From positions 186,001-250,000 of the forward strand of contig NW_021167081.1 in assembly GCF_003711515.1 (NCBI RefSeq): a DNA stretch of 64,000 bases, written 5' to 3'. The translations under genes were made by a program, and so were the position numbers. Source of the stretch: Sodiomyces alkalinus F11. Lineage: Eukaryota; Ascomycota; Sordariomycetes; Glomerellales; Plectosphaerellaceae. The stretch's first letter is position 1. Every line of letters begins with the position of its first letter. Below the pieces are notes generated by a model that was not told the origin of the DNA, made no database searches, and was given only the letters and a program-made list of their open reading frames with translations. Positions 22,528-33,800 of this stretch are shown piece after piece.

Positions 22528-24743
22528 TTACCACTCGCTCACCTCGCCAGACTTGGGTTGCTGCATCCGCACCACCTTGTCACAGTTTAGGAGACAGAGC
22601 GGATCGAACGCCTTCTTAATCTGTAGTATTTGTCAGTTTGCGTCTCTTCATGTCATAATAGCTTCGATGGTTTATCCAGAAGCCCGGCCGGAGGATAGAA
22701 GAGGGACTGCTTTACCTGTCTCATGGCATCGACCGTAGTCTCTCCAAGTTCATGCGGGAGGTAGTCGCGCTTGACCAGCCCAACGCCATGTTCACCCTGC
22801 TTCCCATGTTAGTGTGCACATACAGAGATAATGGCAGCGATATGTGAAAGAGAAAGAAGGGCCGGGGGGGGGGAAGGAGGCCATAGACATACCGTGACAG
22901 TGCCCTCCAGCTCCACCGCGCGCTTGACCATATCATGCACCAATTTCTCCGCCCGTTTCCGCTCCTGGTCGTTGTACAGGAGAATAACTGCATTTTTCTT
23001 GTCAGAATTCCATCCCGTCAAAGCCTACTGGCCAAAAAAAAGAAAAAAAAAAAGGGGCAGGGGAGCAACCAAACGTACGGTGAAAGTTTCCGTCACCAAC
23101 ATGTCCCACAATGGTCCCGAAGAGACCGCTCCTGCTCATGGCCTGCTTCGTCTCCTCCACAATATCCGGCAACCGGCTCATGGGCACGGCGACATCGCCC
23201 GTCCACACATGGTCGCCCGGCCGGCCCACAGCCATGGTGCTCCACAGCGCCTCCTTGCGCGCGCTCCACAGCTCGTGCTGCTCGTCCTCACTGCGCGCAA
23301 ACTCGAACGACTCGCCCCCCGCCTTGGCGGCCAGGTCCTTGACCATCTGCACCTGCTCCTTGACGCCGCGCTCGGTGCCGGCGAACTTGAAGAACAGCGT
23401 CGGCGCCTCCCTCCACTCCCGCGACGTCTGGCCCGCCTCGTTGATGCACCGCATCTGCGCGTCGTCCAGGATCTCCACCGCCGCCACGGGGATCCCCGCC
23501 CCGACCACGCGCGCCACGCAGCTGGCCGCGTGCCGGATCGACGGGAACGCCGCCACCGCCACCGACGTCGACGCCGGCCGGACCGCCACCTTGAGCGTCG
23601 CCTCCGTGACGAGGCCCAGCGTGCCCTCCGACCCGATGAAGAGCCGCGTGAGGTCGTACCCGGCCGAGCTCTTGCGGGGGCGCTGCCGCGTCCTGAGCAC
23701 GGTGCCGTCGGCGAGCACCACGGTCAGCGAGAGCACCCACTCGCGCATGGTGCCGTAGCGGTAGGCGTTGGTGCCGCTGCACCCCGTGCCCACCATGCCG
23801 CCGATCATGGCGCCGGGGCCCGGGTCGGGCGGGAAGAAGAGGTTCGAGCCCGCGAGCTGGTCGTTCAGCGACTCCCACCCCACCGCCGGCTGGACCACCA
23901 CGTCGAGGTCGTCCTTGTGCAGGGCCAGGACCTTGTTCATCCGGCCAAAGTCGATGCAGACGCCGCCCCGCGTCGGGGTGAAGTGGCCCTCCAGGCTGGT
24001 GCCGCCGCTGAAGCCGACCACGGGGATCCGGCGCTGGTGGCAGACCTTCATGATCTCGGACACCTCCTCGGTCGTGCTGGGGAAGAGGACGCAGAAGGGG
24101 CGTTCCGACGGTTGGGCCTGGTGGGAGGACCAGTCCGAGGTGGCGTGGTGGTCGAGGTCCGTGGGCGCCGTGCTCACGTGTTCCTTGCCGAGGATGTGGA
24201 CAAGGTCGGCCCAGGCGGCCTGCATGTTCTCCAGGTTGGTCTTGTGTTCGGGTGCGATGGTCTTGGACAAGGGGAGCGTCGAATCTTGGTTCGGTTTCGG
24301 GGGGTACAGTGTGCCAAGGTAGTAAGACACGCCCATGGTGAATAGGAGGGCTAAACGGCGGCAAAGGAGCGTTAATAGGAGGGGAAAAGGGGAGAGACCC
24401 GGGAGAGTGAAATCAAATGGATAGGCGAGCAAAAAGAGAGGCACAGGCACTTACCAAATGTCATGGCATAGCTGCGACCCGTCGCCGTCTTCTCACGTTC
24501 CCGAGCGAACCTCTCCCGCTCAGCATTCTCGCGGGCCAAACGCTGAGTGATACTGCCGTATACCTGACTCTGGAAGGTTCGGCCCGATTTGTTGTCCTTG
24601 GAGGACCGCGGTTCCGGGTTCTTCTCGGAAGACATGCATCGAAGAGTCGTGGCGGCGCATGGCGAGCGAGGAACGGCGAGGGACGGAGCAGCGCGGAAGC
24701 CGGTTAGTGCTGTCCGTGGTGCTCCCGCCGGGAACCGTGCCAT
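22528..24743 (-). CDS. DLD1: D-lactate dehydrogenase (cytochrome), mitochondrial
   Basis: Five exons on the minus strand: 24743-24455, 24350-23079, 22987-22893, 22796-22716 and 22620-22528, about 609 residues, in line with fungal DLD. The N-terminus (MARFPAGAPRTALTGFRAAP) is Arg/Ala-rich and acid-free, a mitochondrial presequence, followed near residue 97-112 by a hydrophobic segment (ALLFTMGVSYYLGTLY) that could anchor it in the inner membrane. A PCMH FAD-binding domain follows (VGFSGGTSLEGHFTP, GGMVGTGCSGTNAYRYG, FIGSEGTLGLVTEATL). The FAD-oxidase C-terminal domain has GHVGDGNFH and GEHGVGLVKRDYL, ending with FDPLCLLNCDKV. The enzyme oxidises D-lactate to pyruvate, passing electrons to cytochrome c. 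D-2-hydroxyglutarate dehydrogenase is a related alternative. Confidence 0.92.
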
Positions 24744-25354
24744 GATGGGTGAACGAGCAAGGAAAACAGAAAAACAAAAGGTCGAGGAGACTAGAGGACG
24801 AAAGGACGTTTCTCGATGGCAGAGTTGGGAGGTCTAGCGGGTTTCTATGAGCGGAGGAAAGAGGGATGATTCTGTCAAGTGCCGCGAGGTTGATCATGCC
24901 ATTGGGGATGAAGCCTGGGTCTGTAGCAGAGAGACTGGACGGGGCAGAGACAATGGTTCGCTTTATGACGGCTGTCCGAGGGGTTCCCGTCGTACGAGGG
25001 ATCAGCATCTACAGTATATTCGTAGATAAGAAGTGCGCCGGGAGGAGAACATTGAATGCACTTACGTAAGGCACATCAGGTACGTTGTACGTACCGATTC
25101 CCGTACCCCAACAGTGGCTTGGTCAGCAGATCTGTGGCTGGGGAATCAAGAACTGTGGCTGAGTTGTCAAGTCTCTTCCAGGTCGAGAACCCCCTTTTAT
25201 GTCGTCCCCATCTCAACGACAGAGTGAGTGCAGACGTTCATTCAGTCAGAGGCAGGGCATCAATTCCTCTCTCGAACATCACAATGAACTAATTCATTAC
25301 GACTCTTGAAAATACATTGGCCCGGCCTGTCCAACGCCTCAATCTCCATCTCGG
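24744..25354. other. Intergenic region
   Basis: Promoter side of DLD1 (-) and 3' side of the Clr5-domain gene (-). Frames on the plus strand here are short and featureless. No RNA gene recognised. Confidence 0.5.
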
Positions 25355-27599
25355 TCACTTCGCCGGCTCCCACCCCTGAACAAGCTGCACGGAGAGAGTA
25401 GGCGTCGCCCCGTTGAGGTGCGCAAGGTACGCCTCGAGCTCCATATCGCCCTCAATCAACAACGGCATCTCGCCCCCTCTGCCATCCTTCAATATGCCCT
25501 CGACCCGCAGGCATGCGGCGCCAGGGTACCTCTCCACGGCGGCGCGCCGCACCTCTCGTACGGAGCGCGTCTCCATGGTCCCTATCCAGACGCGGGCGTC
25601 GGTAGAAAAAGTGGAAGACTCGTGCAGTCGCAGGAAGATGGCCATGCTGCTCGAAGGGGGTCCCGGTGCTGGTGCTGGTACTGGTGCTGGTGCTGTTGCT
25701 GTTGCTCGTTGCACTTGTGGCTGCTGCGCGGCCGGGGCGAACCGTAGACGAGGATCCAGCACCGTTTCCTCCCCGCTCCGTAAGGACGACGTGGTCGCAC
25801 CCACTCGCGAGGCGGTAGGCGTGGCCGTTGTTTGGGTCGGCAGCGTGCTGCCAAAAGAAGTCAAAGTCGAAGCCACTCGGCCGATACCACCACCGAAACC
25901 ACCCGTGCTGCTACTGCTGCTGCTGCTGCTGCCACCACCCAGGTCCTGACTGGCAACCTCGCCGGGGCTGGGGATGACCTCAAAGCCCGCTTGGGCATGC
26001 GCAACAACCGCCCCAGGACCCTGGGCCACCGCCGCCGCCGCCGCAGCCACAGACTCATCCGGCGACTGCGCAGCACCAGCCGAGGCGCTACTCCGAGCGG
26101 CGGCCTTCTTCCTCGCCCGGCTCTCGTCATGCCACCGCCTCCGCATGACGTCCTGCGCAAGCCGCTCCAGCGCCTTCAGCTTGTCCTCGTGCGCCGGATC
26201 CGAAGGCCCCCCCGCCAGGGCGCGCTGGAGGTAAGGGCTGACGGCGACCCACTCGTTCTTGACCTCGTTCCACTTCTTGATGCCGGCGTCGGTCTTGCTG
26301 CGGATCTGGTGCCGCTCGGTGAGGACGTAAAAGACGACGCGCGCCTGCCTCGTCTCGTACGGGTCGAGGCCCAGCACGGCTTTCGCCCTGCCGAGGTCGA
26401 ATTGGTTCCCCTTGTCGCGCATGCGCTTGGTGCAGTCGCAGCAGATGACGTCGAGGGCCAGTTTCTTCCGGTCTAGGTTGTCCCGGCTCTGCCACAGCTC
26501 GGCCTCGAGCGGCGGGAAGCGCCGGATCAGGTCGTCTTTGAGGGCTTCCCACCGCTCCGGGCCCGCGAGCGTTTTCTTGATCACATGGGCCTCTTCGCAG
26601 AGCTGGGTGAAGATGACCCGCATGGCCTTGTAGGCTTGGTTGTCCAGGCCGAGGATCGCTTTGGCTTCGTCCAGGGTCAGCTCGGACGGGAACCGGGGAG
26701 GGGCGGCGACGTCGCGAGGCCTCACGCCGTGCTTCCTCGTCAGCCGGCGGGGTTTGTTGTGGCCTTTACCGACGGGGGGAGGGGAGTCGACCTGGTCTGT
26801 CGGAAAGACTTCGGGGGGAGGGGCTCCTATGAGTGACAAGGGTATCAGCGGAGGTAGCAACGGAGCTGGTGCGGGTGCCGATGCGTGTGCGTGTTGGTGT
26901 TGTTGGTGTTGGTGTTGGTTTTGGGCTGTGGGCGGTTGGTGGTGATTCGAAGTATGCACATCGCTCGCCTCTGAATCTGATCCAGAAGCCTCGTCCTCGT
27001 CCTCGTCCTCCCCGGATGAGATTTCAATGACCTCGTCTTCGGCGGCCCGGTCCCCTTCCGGAGAGCGAAAGAGCATTTTGTGCTTCTTTCGGGCTTGGAC
27101 CAAAGCCCTCTTGGTGATGTTGTAGCCATCCTCTTCGTTGAGGATGCGATGGAGCTCCGCTTGGCCGACATTCCGCATCCATAGCTCTCTGATCCTGGCA
27201 AGGACGACATCATCGATGGGGGTGGCCGATTCCTTTCTTGTCGGGAATCCCCATTTGCGGAACAGAATCCACAAGGCTCGTTTTCTGCCGGGGACGGATG
27301 GTTCATTTAGTTGAAGAGCTTAGAGTGTGTGGCAAAAGAGCCCCCAAGACAAGAGAGGAGACGTGATTAAGGCATATAGCAACGACAATAAGGTAGCTGC
27401 AAGGAATACGGCTGTCCGAAGACCCCAGACCGTCGAAAATAAATACGTACTGTGGTGGTGCCGTCAGGCCATGCTCGGCTTGCATGGCGGCGATGACTTG
27501 GCTCATTCGCTTCCTTTCATCGACATAGAGTCGACGCAAGGTCTCCTTGTGCTCCATCCATTCTTTGACCGTTGAGGGTCTACCTCCCGTCCTCGGCAT
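25355..27599 (-). CDS. Clr5-domain protein with duplicated internal module
   Basis: Two exons on the minus strand, 27599-27451 and 27284-25355, about 692 residues. The N-terminal EWMEHKETLRRLYVDERKRMSQVIAAMQAEHG plus, across the intron, ILFRKWGF matches the fungal Clr5 domain (PF14420), a helical N-terminal module; its molecular function is not established. Then come a second short helical region (ARIRELWMRNVGQAELHRIL), an acidic run (EEDEDED style, about residues 140-155), a His/Gln-rich and Pro-rich linker, and two related modules beginning AKAILGLD and AKAVLGLD (about 250-305 and 345-400). The C-terminus is Ala/Ser/Thr-rich low complexity followed by a folded-looking tail. A nuclear, chromatin- or DNA-associated role is an inference from the Clr5 name only. 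Confidence 0.82.
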
Positions 27600-28089
27600 G
27601 GTGATTCAGCCGATTTGATTGATATTAGGGATGATTGGGAGGTGTGAGTTGGGTCGTGGAGATGGATTTTGCGCGGTGGAAGTTGTTGACTACCGGAGGA
27701 GTGGGAGTATGGGAGCCATACCGCTTACGTACGCAACCGTACGGTAGTAACACAGTAATAACACTGGTCATACACTCCGTGATATCAGGAGGCATGTACA
27801 AGGTACCTAGGTACTTCACACGCATTGACCAGATGACTTCGGTCTTGAACCCCCCACATGCCTCGGCATCGGTTCAACACGGGATTTGGGGACACCGGGG
27901 TACGGAGTACATCAAGGCGTCCTACTCCGTACGTACACCGATACTTGACATGAATGATCGCGTCTCACCAATATCCATCAGTATCCCAACTGTACGTGTT
28001 TGCATTGTCTAGAAATTTAGTTGAAAGAAACTAAAGTGCCATCTCAACCGGACCGTATTCCTGCGCAATCCTATTTAGACCCTCCCACC
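27600..28089. promoter_or_regulatory. Bidirectional intergenic promoter region
   Basis: A 490-bp spacer between divergent genes (Clr5 protein on -, crotonase on +). It contains two TACGGAGTA-type motifs facing each other (27901-27909 and its reverse complement 27923-27931) and an AAGGTACCTAGGTACTT palindrome-like motif near 27799-27815. No clear TATA box could be assigned. Confidence 0.45.
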
Positions 28090-29022
28090 ATGGCGTCGAC
28101 CACGCCCCTCCCCGAGAGCTACAACACGTACCAACTCCCCGAGATCAAGCTCTCGCACCACCCGGCCTCATCACCCCACGTAACGCCCGTCATCCTGGTC
28201 ATCCTCAACCGGCCCGAAGCCCGCAACGCCTTCACCGAACCCATGACCGACTCCCTCGAGACGGCCTTCACCGTGCTGGGCGCCGACCCGCGCGTCAAGG
28301 CCATCGTGCTCACGGGCTGCGACCCGACCAACCGCACCTTCTGCGTCGGCATGGACCTGGCCCTAGCGTCGACGGGGCGCAGCTACCACTTCGACAAGCC
28401 CTTGCGGCGCGAGGCCTACCGCGACGGCGGCGGGCGCGTGTCGCTGGCGATCCACCGGTGCCCGAAGCCCGTGGTGGCGGCCATCAACGGCAGCGCCGTC
28501 GGGGTGGGCATCACGATGACCCTGCCGGCGACGATCCGCGTGGCGTCAAACCGCGCCAAGATCGGCTTTGTGTTTGGCCGGCGCGGGCTCAACATGGAGG
28601 CCTGCAGCAGCTTCTTCCTGCCGCGGCTCATCGGCACCAGCCGCGCCATGCGGCTCGTCGCCACGGGGGAAGTGTTCCCCGCCACGAGGGAAGACGTGTT
28701 CGGTGGCTTGTTCGCCGAGGTGGTCGACCCGGACCAGGTCGTGCCGCGGGCGCTGGCCATCGCCGAGGACGTGGCGGCGAATGTCAGCGGCGTGGCCTTT
28801 CAGCTCAGCAAGGAGCTCATGTACCGCGGGCCCGGGTCGCCTGAGGAGGCGCACTTGCTCGAGAGCGCCGTCTTCTTCGACATGATCAGGGGGGCCGATA
28901 GCAAGGAGGGCATTCGGAGCTTTAGGGAGAAGAGGGCGCCTGACTTTCGGGCGAGCCTTGAGAAGGACCCTCCGGCAGCATACCCTTGGTGGGAGGAGAA
29001 GGACGCCGAGGCGAAGATGTGA
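28090..29022 (+). CDS. Enoyl-CoA hydratase/isomerase (crotonase) family protein
   Basis: Intron-less, 310 residues, starting MASTTPLPESYNTYQLPEIK; this ATG directly follows a CCACC context and an upstream in-frame extension has no protein character. Crotonase landmarks: LNRPEARNAFTEPM, the first oxyanion-hole strand RTFCVGMDLALAS, PKPVVAAINGSAVGVGITMTLPATIRVAS, and FGRRGLNMEACSSFFLPRLIGTSRAMRL. The family acts on acyl-CoA thioesters. The RRG-x-x-x-EA-x-SS-x-FLPR variant is the version seen in many crotonases annotated loosely as hydratases, and the two glutamates of classical mitochondrial hydratase do not seem to be present, so the substrate is unknown. The C-terminus (EAKM) is not a PTS1. 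The stop lies only 16 bp from the palindrome bordering the repeat island. Confidence 0.9.
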   Translation: MASTTPLPESYNTYQLPEIKLSHHPASSPHVTPVILVILNRPEARNAFTEPMTDSLETAFTVLGADPRVKAIVLTGCDPTNRTFCVGMDLALASTGRSYHFDKPLRREAYRDGGGRVSLAIHRCPKPVVAAINGSAVGVGITMTLPATIRVASNRAKIGFVFGRRGLNMEACSSFFLPRLIGTSRAMRLVATGEVFPATREDVFGGLFAEVVDPDQVVPRALAIAEDVAANVSGVAFQLSKELMYRGPGSPEEAHLLESAVFFDMIRGADSKEGIRSFREKRAPDFRASLEKDPPAAYPWWEEKDAEAKM

Positions 29023-29037
29023 GTGGGTGATGAATTA

Positions 29038-29079
29038 CGAGCTTAGCAGGTTGCCCTACGGGCAACGCCGCTAAGCTCG
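29038..29079. repeat. 42-nt perfect-armed palindrome (two nested stems)
   Basis: The outer arms 29038-29047 and 29070-29079 are exact 10-bp reverse complements; inside them 29050-29056 and 29060-29066 form a 7-bp stem GTTGCCC/GGGCAAC around a TAC loop. It stands at the border between the crotonase gene and the repeat island. It could be a transposon terminal hairpin (Helitron-like ends carry such stems) or a transcription-end structure of the gene; neither is shown. Confidence 0.8.
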
Positions 29080-29097
29080 CCCCCCCCCCCCCCCCAA

Positions 29098-29128
<31 letters not shown>
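29080..29128. repeat. C16-AA-G31 homopolymer tract
   Basis: Sixteen C, two A, then thirty-one G. The tract is self-complementary and strongly prone to hairpin or G-quadruplex structure. Its length is probably approximate in the assembly. It marks the abrupt change from GC-rich genic DNA to CpA-depleted repeat DNA. Confidence 0.85.
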
Positions 29129-29129
<1 letters not shown>

Positions 29130-29438
29130 GGGCTAGTTATATAACCTACTCTATATAACTAAATAACCGTAGATATCCGAAAATAGCCGTAAAACGCCTG
29201 CTTTTTTGTTTTCCATAGCTGTTTATTTGTTCCTTCGAAGCTATAACGACGTTTTTATATTGATTTTCGGTATTTCGATAAAGCCGTTTTTATTTTTATT
29301 TTCTAATAATTAAGCTTTATCCCTTATAGATAGTAAAGATTACTATTAAGTAACCCTTATTTTCTCCTTACGGCCGCTAGTAGTAGTTTTTTTATTACTC
29401 TATTTCCCTTACTCTATTCCTTAGCTATAAAGAGTATC

Positions 29439-29748
29439 TGTTAAGAAGGAGATATAGGTCTACCCCGAAGAGATAAGGACTAGAGGGTGATAGGGAGTGA
29501 CAGATAAGGATCGTAGTCTTATATAAGGGGAGGCCAATTATAGGTTAACTGGTAGTTAATAGGAAGAGTATCTTAAAGGTAGGTGGTAGTATAGAGGAGA
29601 GATAATCGCTAACCCCTTCCTTCTAGAATAGTCCAGCTCCCCGTCTTATATAATGAATATCCACTTATTAGTTAGCCGGTAGTCCACTACGTAGTCCACT
29701 ACTATATCCTAGTACCTCCTAAGTCTTCTTTATATCCTACACCTAATA
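29439..29748 (-). repeat. LTR of the Gypsy-type element (3' LTR in element sense)
   Basis: Aligns without length change to 42142-42451. The outer edge abuts target duplication GTATC at 29434-29438. Confidence 0.92.
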
Positions 29749-31753
29749 GGCTACCCCTTCCTAGAATAAGGCCTATCCTTAGGCTATAGCTAGTTACGGA
29801 GTATCTGTAGGGTGAGTAGTGATTATCGGGTAAGGCGAGTAGGTTAATAGTACTATCGGTGATATATAGGTCGGAGCTTAAAGAAAATAAAGCCGTAGGT
29901 AATCCACCGTTAAGTGACGGTGGAGCTAAAGGCTTAAAATATATCCTAACCTTAAATAGTGGCATGAGAGGATATTTTTAGGGGAAGAGGATAAAGAGAA
30001 AATTCCTTATGAAGTATACTATTTTAGGTATATATAAGGGTATAGAAAGAACTACTATAGGTAGCCAACCGTTGATTAGACGGTGGTTCACAGAGGTTTA
30101 TTATAAAGAATAAGTCTGTAAGAGATATATCCTTATATAATAATAGGTATAAAATAAAAGTTTAAAGCAGCTGTTTATCCACTATTAGATAGCAGCAGTG
30201 TTATTAAACACCCAATATCTCCCCGTTTATTAAACGCGTTCGTATTATTTATTCCGTAAATAGGAAAGTGCGTTACCGGTAATAAAGGCGTGTCTGCCCC
30301 TTTATACGTGAATAGTAAAATAGCAGGCACGATAAGTGGGGCCTCACTATTATATAGAGGATCTTTTCGGCTATAGGCTTCTTTTCCTTTCCTTCTTCTT
30401 TTTCCCCTCTTTAGGCTCCTTAAAGAGGTTATAAGTATCCCCCCCCCCTATTTATAAGAGTCTATAGGCAGCGTTATATAGCCGGGGCTAGGGCAGAAGA
30501 TGTAGCGGGTTAGTAGAGGGCTAACTAGTAGCTGACGTGTATATAGTTTTTCTTTTAGTATATATAAGTCTATTTTTCGTTACGAGTTTCCTATCGGTAT
30601 ATATAATTTAGAATCTAACTTCGAAGGAGAGTAATAGCTAGATAGCGGTTGGATAGAATTAATATAAAATAGATTAATAGAGAAAGGTTGCAGTTAGGTA
30701 AATATTTGCCGAGCTCTATAAGTGCCTCTAGATTTATAGTGGTCTAGATTTATAGTAGGAATATAGGTAATAGCTAATTAGCTATAGGATAACTATACCT
30801 CCTAAGGGAAGTTATAGTGGTGGTGTGGTAAAAACTCCTAAAAAGCCTCGTCTAAAGAAAAATAGAACCGTAGGTATTCAGCTAAAGACTAGAGGGGAGG
30901 TATCTAGTACCTAGGGTATAGATATAGAGAATAATAATACGTCGGCGCCCCTAAGTCTAATTAGTGGAGAGATAGCCGGTAATTAGTAGCAGACTAGTAA
31001 TAAAGTTAGTAATAGAAATAAGAATAGTGCCGGTAATTCGAATAATAGTTCTATAGCTAGAAATAATAGGATGGTCGAGTTAGGTAATAGTGGACTAGCT
31101 AGTATATCCCGGGCGTACACTTTATATCCGCCCGTAGAATAGGGATATAATCCGTTTCTAGTTCCGTGCGTGCGGTGTATTGGTTGGATAATAAAGTGGC
31201 ACCCTAGTAGTGGTTAGATTCCTTTGTGCAGTTATAGAGATTATAAGTAAAGTGGTCGGATAGGGGGTAATAAGTGATTAGCTGCTAACTTAGTATAATA
31301 GCGGCCTCGCTTAAATATATATATTATATAGGATAGGGATTAAAGCCCTATGTGAAAGTATATCAGCTAGTCTATAGCTAATTAACTAGCGCTAAACTTA
31401 CTCTTAGCGCTTAATATGCCTGACCGGCAAATCCCTGGCCAGCCAGTACTATAGGACCTATAAGCCAGGCTTTTCTCGAGGGGTGACCTTTAGGTACAGA
31501 AAATACGGTGTAATAAAGATATCTTCTCTAAACTAAGGGGGCGCGCCCCTAGGACTTAAGTATTCCACGGGTAAACCCCGTAGAATCCTCGGATTCTATA
31601 TATAGGAACCCGGGTATAACCCAGGGAAGCTATAGTATACACTAAAGGTACTTATGGTGTACCCCGTGTATACTATGGCTTATACTATAGTACGCCCGTG
31701 GTACGCCTATGGTACGCCCTGGCGTTCCCGGTAGAATCTAGGGCGTATTAAAT

Positions 31754-31785
31754 GCCCCGGGCGATAAAGCCCTACGTCCCGCGGG
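31754..31785 (+). repeat. Copy 1 of a dispersed GC-rich motif
   Basis: A 32-nt segment closely matching 34557-34588 in the same orientation; it ends in GTCCCGCGGG. A third, shorter match is near 54790-54822. Copies 1 and 2 bracket the accessory reading-frame relic at 2.8 kb spacing. Confidence 0.65.
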
Positions 31786-32116
31786 CTTTCCCCGGCAACT
31801 ACGATAGCCTTACTTAAGGCGCGTGGCGGTTATACTAGTAAACCGTGGTGTAGTTAGGAGATAACAGAAAGGAAAGTGAAAAGTGGTTACCGGTAGCGCC
31901 CTAATAGCGGCCGCCGGTATTACTACCGTATAAAACACCGTAGGGCCCTAGTTATAATAGGCGGACGCTACGGGAAAGGAATAGGATACGCCGGGAATAT
32001 CCCGGCTAGGAATTAAAAAACCAAAGAAATAAATATACGAAACCTTCCCCCTGGATTCACCGCGTACTACGGTAAAACCTATATTTCGCCTATACCTATA
32101 TTACCCATGTATATAA

Positions 32117-33800
32117 TCACTCTAGGACGGTAACCTCGTAGTCGTCGTCATCCTCGATAGCGGGCGTAACTTAGTCCGGGAAGCCCTAGTGGTTAAGGTC
32201 GGCCTTAAAGATAGTAGCCGCGTCCTCTATAGTTACGTCGTTCGTTAATTCCTCGATATAGCCAGCGTTGAGCTCGGCGAATACTAGCGGTCTCTTTATA
32301 CTACGGTCGTCGTACTAACGTTAGATAGCGGCGCACGTAAGAACTATATGGATAGAGAGTGCTTAGTTAGCAATAACGCGTTAGATAAGCTAATCCCTAT
32401 ATACAGACAATAGCTCTAAGTTAACTCCTAGGGGAGCCAGGTATACTATCTTACCTAGACGTAGGTACCGGATAACCTAGGTAAATTCTATAGCATTCCA
32501 CGTAGCGTTTGAGGCGATAATATCGTTAATAAAACCGTATAGCTATCTAGCTACCGGAACGGGGAGCACGGTGCCGTGGTTACGCCACTATATAATAGTT
32601 AGGGTCTATTTGCTTATACTCGTCGAGTAGTATATAGCTTTCTCCTTCTCGTTACGAAGCTTAGCGCCGTATATCTTAACCACGTCTATAAGCATCTTCT
32701 CCCGCGAGCTCTCGACTACTATACGCTTCGCGGGTATAGGGTTAATGCCGGTAAGCTCGGTAACGGGTCTCTTAGTTATCTTAGCCGGAGTAGTAAGGCT
32801 CGGCGCTTCGCCTAAGCGAACCTAGCCTAGGAACTTGGTAACCGATAGGATATTAACCGCTTACCCTTCTACTTAGTAGATGCTCGAGGTTATACCTTCG
32901 AGAAAGTCGCGGGCTAGCTCGTTACGCCTCGCGGCTTCCTTAGCGTATTCCTTAGACTTACGTTTAAACTCGTCTTCGGAGATAGTCTTACCTCGAATAG
33001 TAACGAGGTTATATATAGCCTAGGAGAGAAACATCTACTCGAGCCAGTAATTCACTATATATCGGGGAATAGTCACTATTCTATAGGCGCTACTACTAGT
33101 TAGGGCCACGGTAGTTCTCTAGGAGAGACTATCCTTAGCGTCTATTACTACGTTAATATATACCGTCGACCAAGGTCCCGAGGTAATATCTAAGGAGTCC
33201 GCGCTTAACGTCTAGGGCCTCTACGGCGTCTTAGTAAACCTTCCGGCGTAATTACGCTCGCGGGTTATAATAAACGTCTTAAACGGCTCTTCCGGCTATT
33301 CCTAGCCTATAAGGTCTTTATTAGCTTCTACCAGGTAGTCCGGCTAGGGGAATCGGCGGACGATAGCGCGTGCCTCGGAGAGGGAGACGACTTAGTAAAC
33401 CTTAGGATACTCGGGGGGGACGAAGACCGTGTAGTCGAGATCCCGTGTCTTTAGGTTAGTATAGCCGCGTTCCTCGGTATACTAGCGGAACGCCTCGATC
33501 TTCGCTTAATAACCCTACTTCCATAGCTTAAAACGGATACCGAGGGTAGATAGTTTGGTTTCTAGGCGTTCTTTACCTCCGTATAACGTAATAGCACGAA
33601 AGTAGCCTTCCTTCTAAAAACCTAGACCGATCTTCTTACTACTCTTAAAGAACTTCTCGAATAGCTTTTTATAGTCGTCGTCCTTAGACGGCTACTAATG
33701 GCTAGGGAACTTAACTGCGAAATAGGATATATCGGCCGCGCTTAAAGATAGTTACGGCGGTATAGGGAAGTGCGGTGCCCGCCGTACGGTCCCGCGGCTC
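32117..33800 (-). pseudogene. Unidentified accessory reading-frame relic inside the Gypsy-type element
   Basis: On the minus strand one frame runs from about 33800 to a TGA at 32117-32119 (about 560 codons) and shows continuous protein character, broken only by TAG/TAA codons. Segments include GYFRAITLYGGKERLETKL, DLDYTVFVPPEYPKVY, TRERNYAGRFTKTPQ, SADSLDITSGPWSTVYINVV, ARRNELARDFLEGI, RYLRLGKIVYLAPLGVNLEL, KRPLVFAELNAGYIEELT, and an acidic C-terminus. It has no zinc knuckle, DDE, tyrosine-recombinase, helicase or reverse-transcriptase motif that I recognise. It is on the same strand as Gag-Pol and downstream of the chromodomain, so it is either an accessory gene of a large LTR element or the gene of another element nested there. 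Confidence 0.7.

Noticed and set aside
22831..24345. 504-codon open frame on the plus strand over DLD1
   Set aside because: Antisense shadow of the D-lactate dehydrogenase exon; His/Arg/Ala-rich with no domain.
28021..28089. In-frame N-terminal extension of the crotonase
   Set aside because: The alternative first codon is not ATG and the extension lacks protein character; ATG 28090 has a good CCACC context.
29130..29438. Helitron terminus CTAG at 29133 with an adjacent short inverted repeat
   Set aside because: The base following the CTAG in element sense is C, not the expected T, and the hairpin overlaps the terminus; too weak to call an end.
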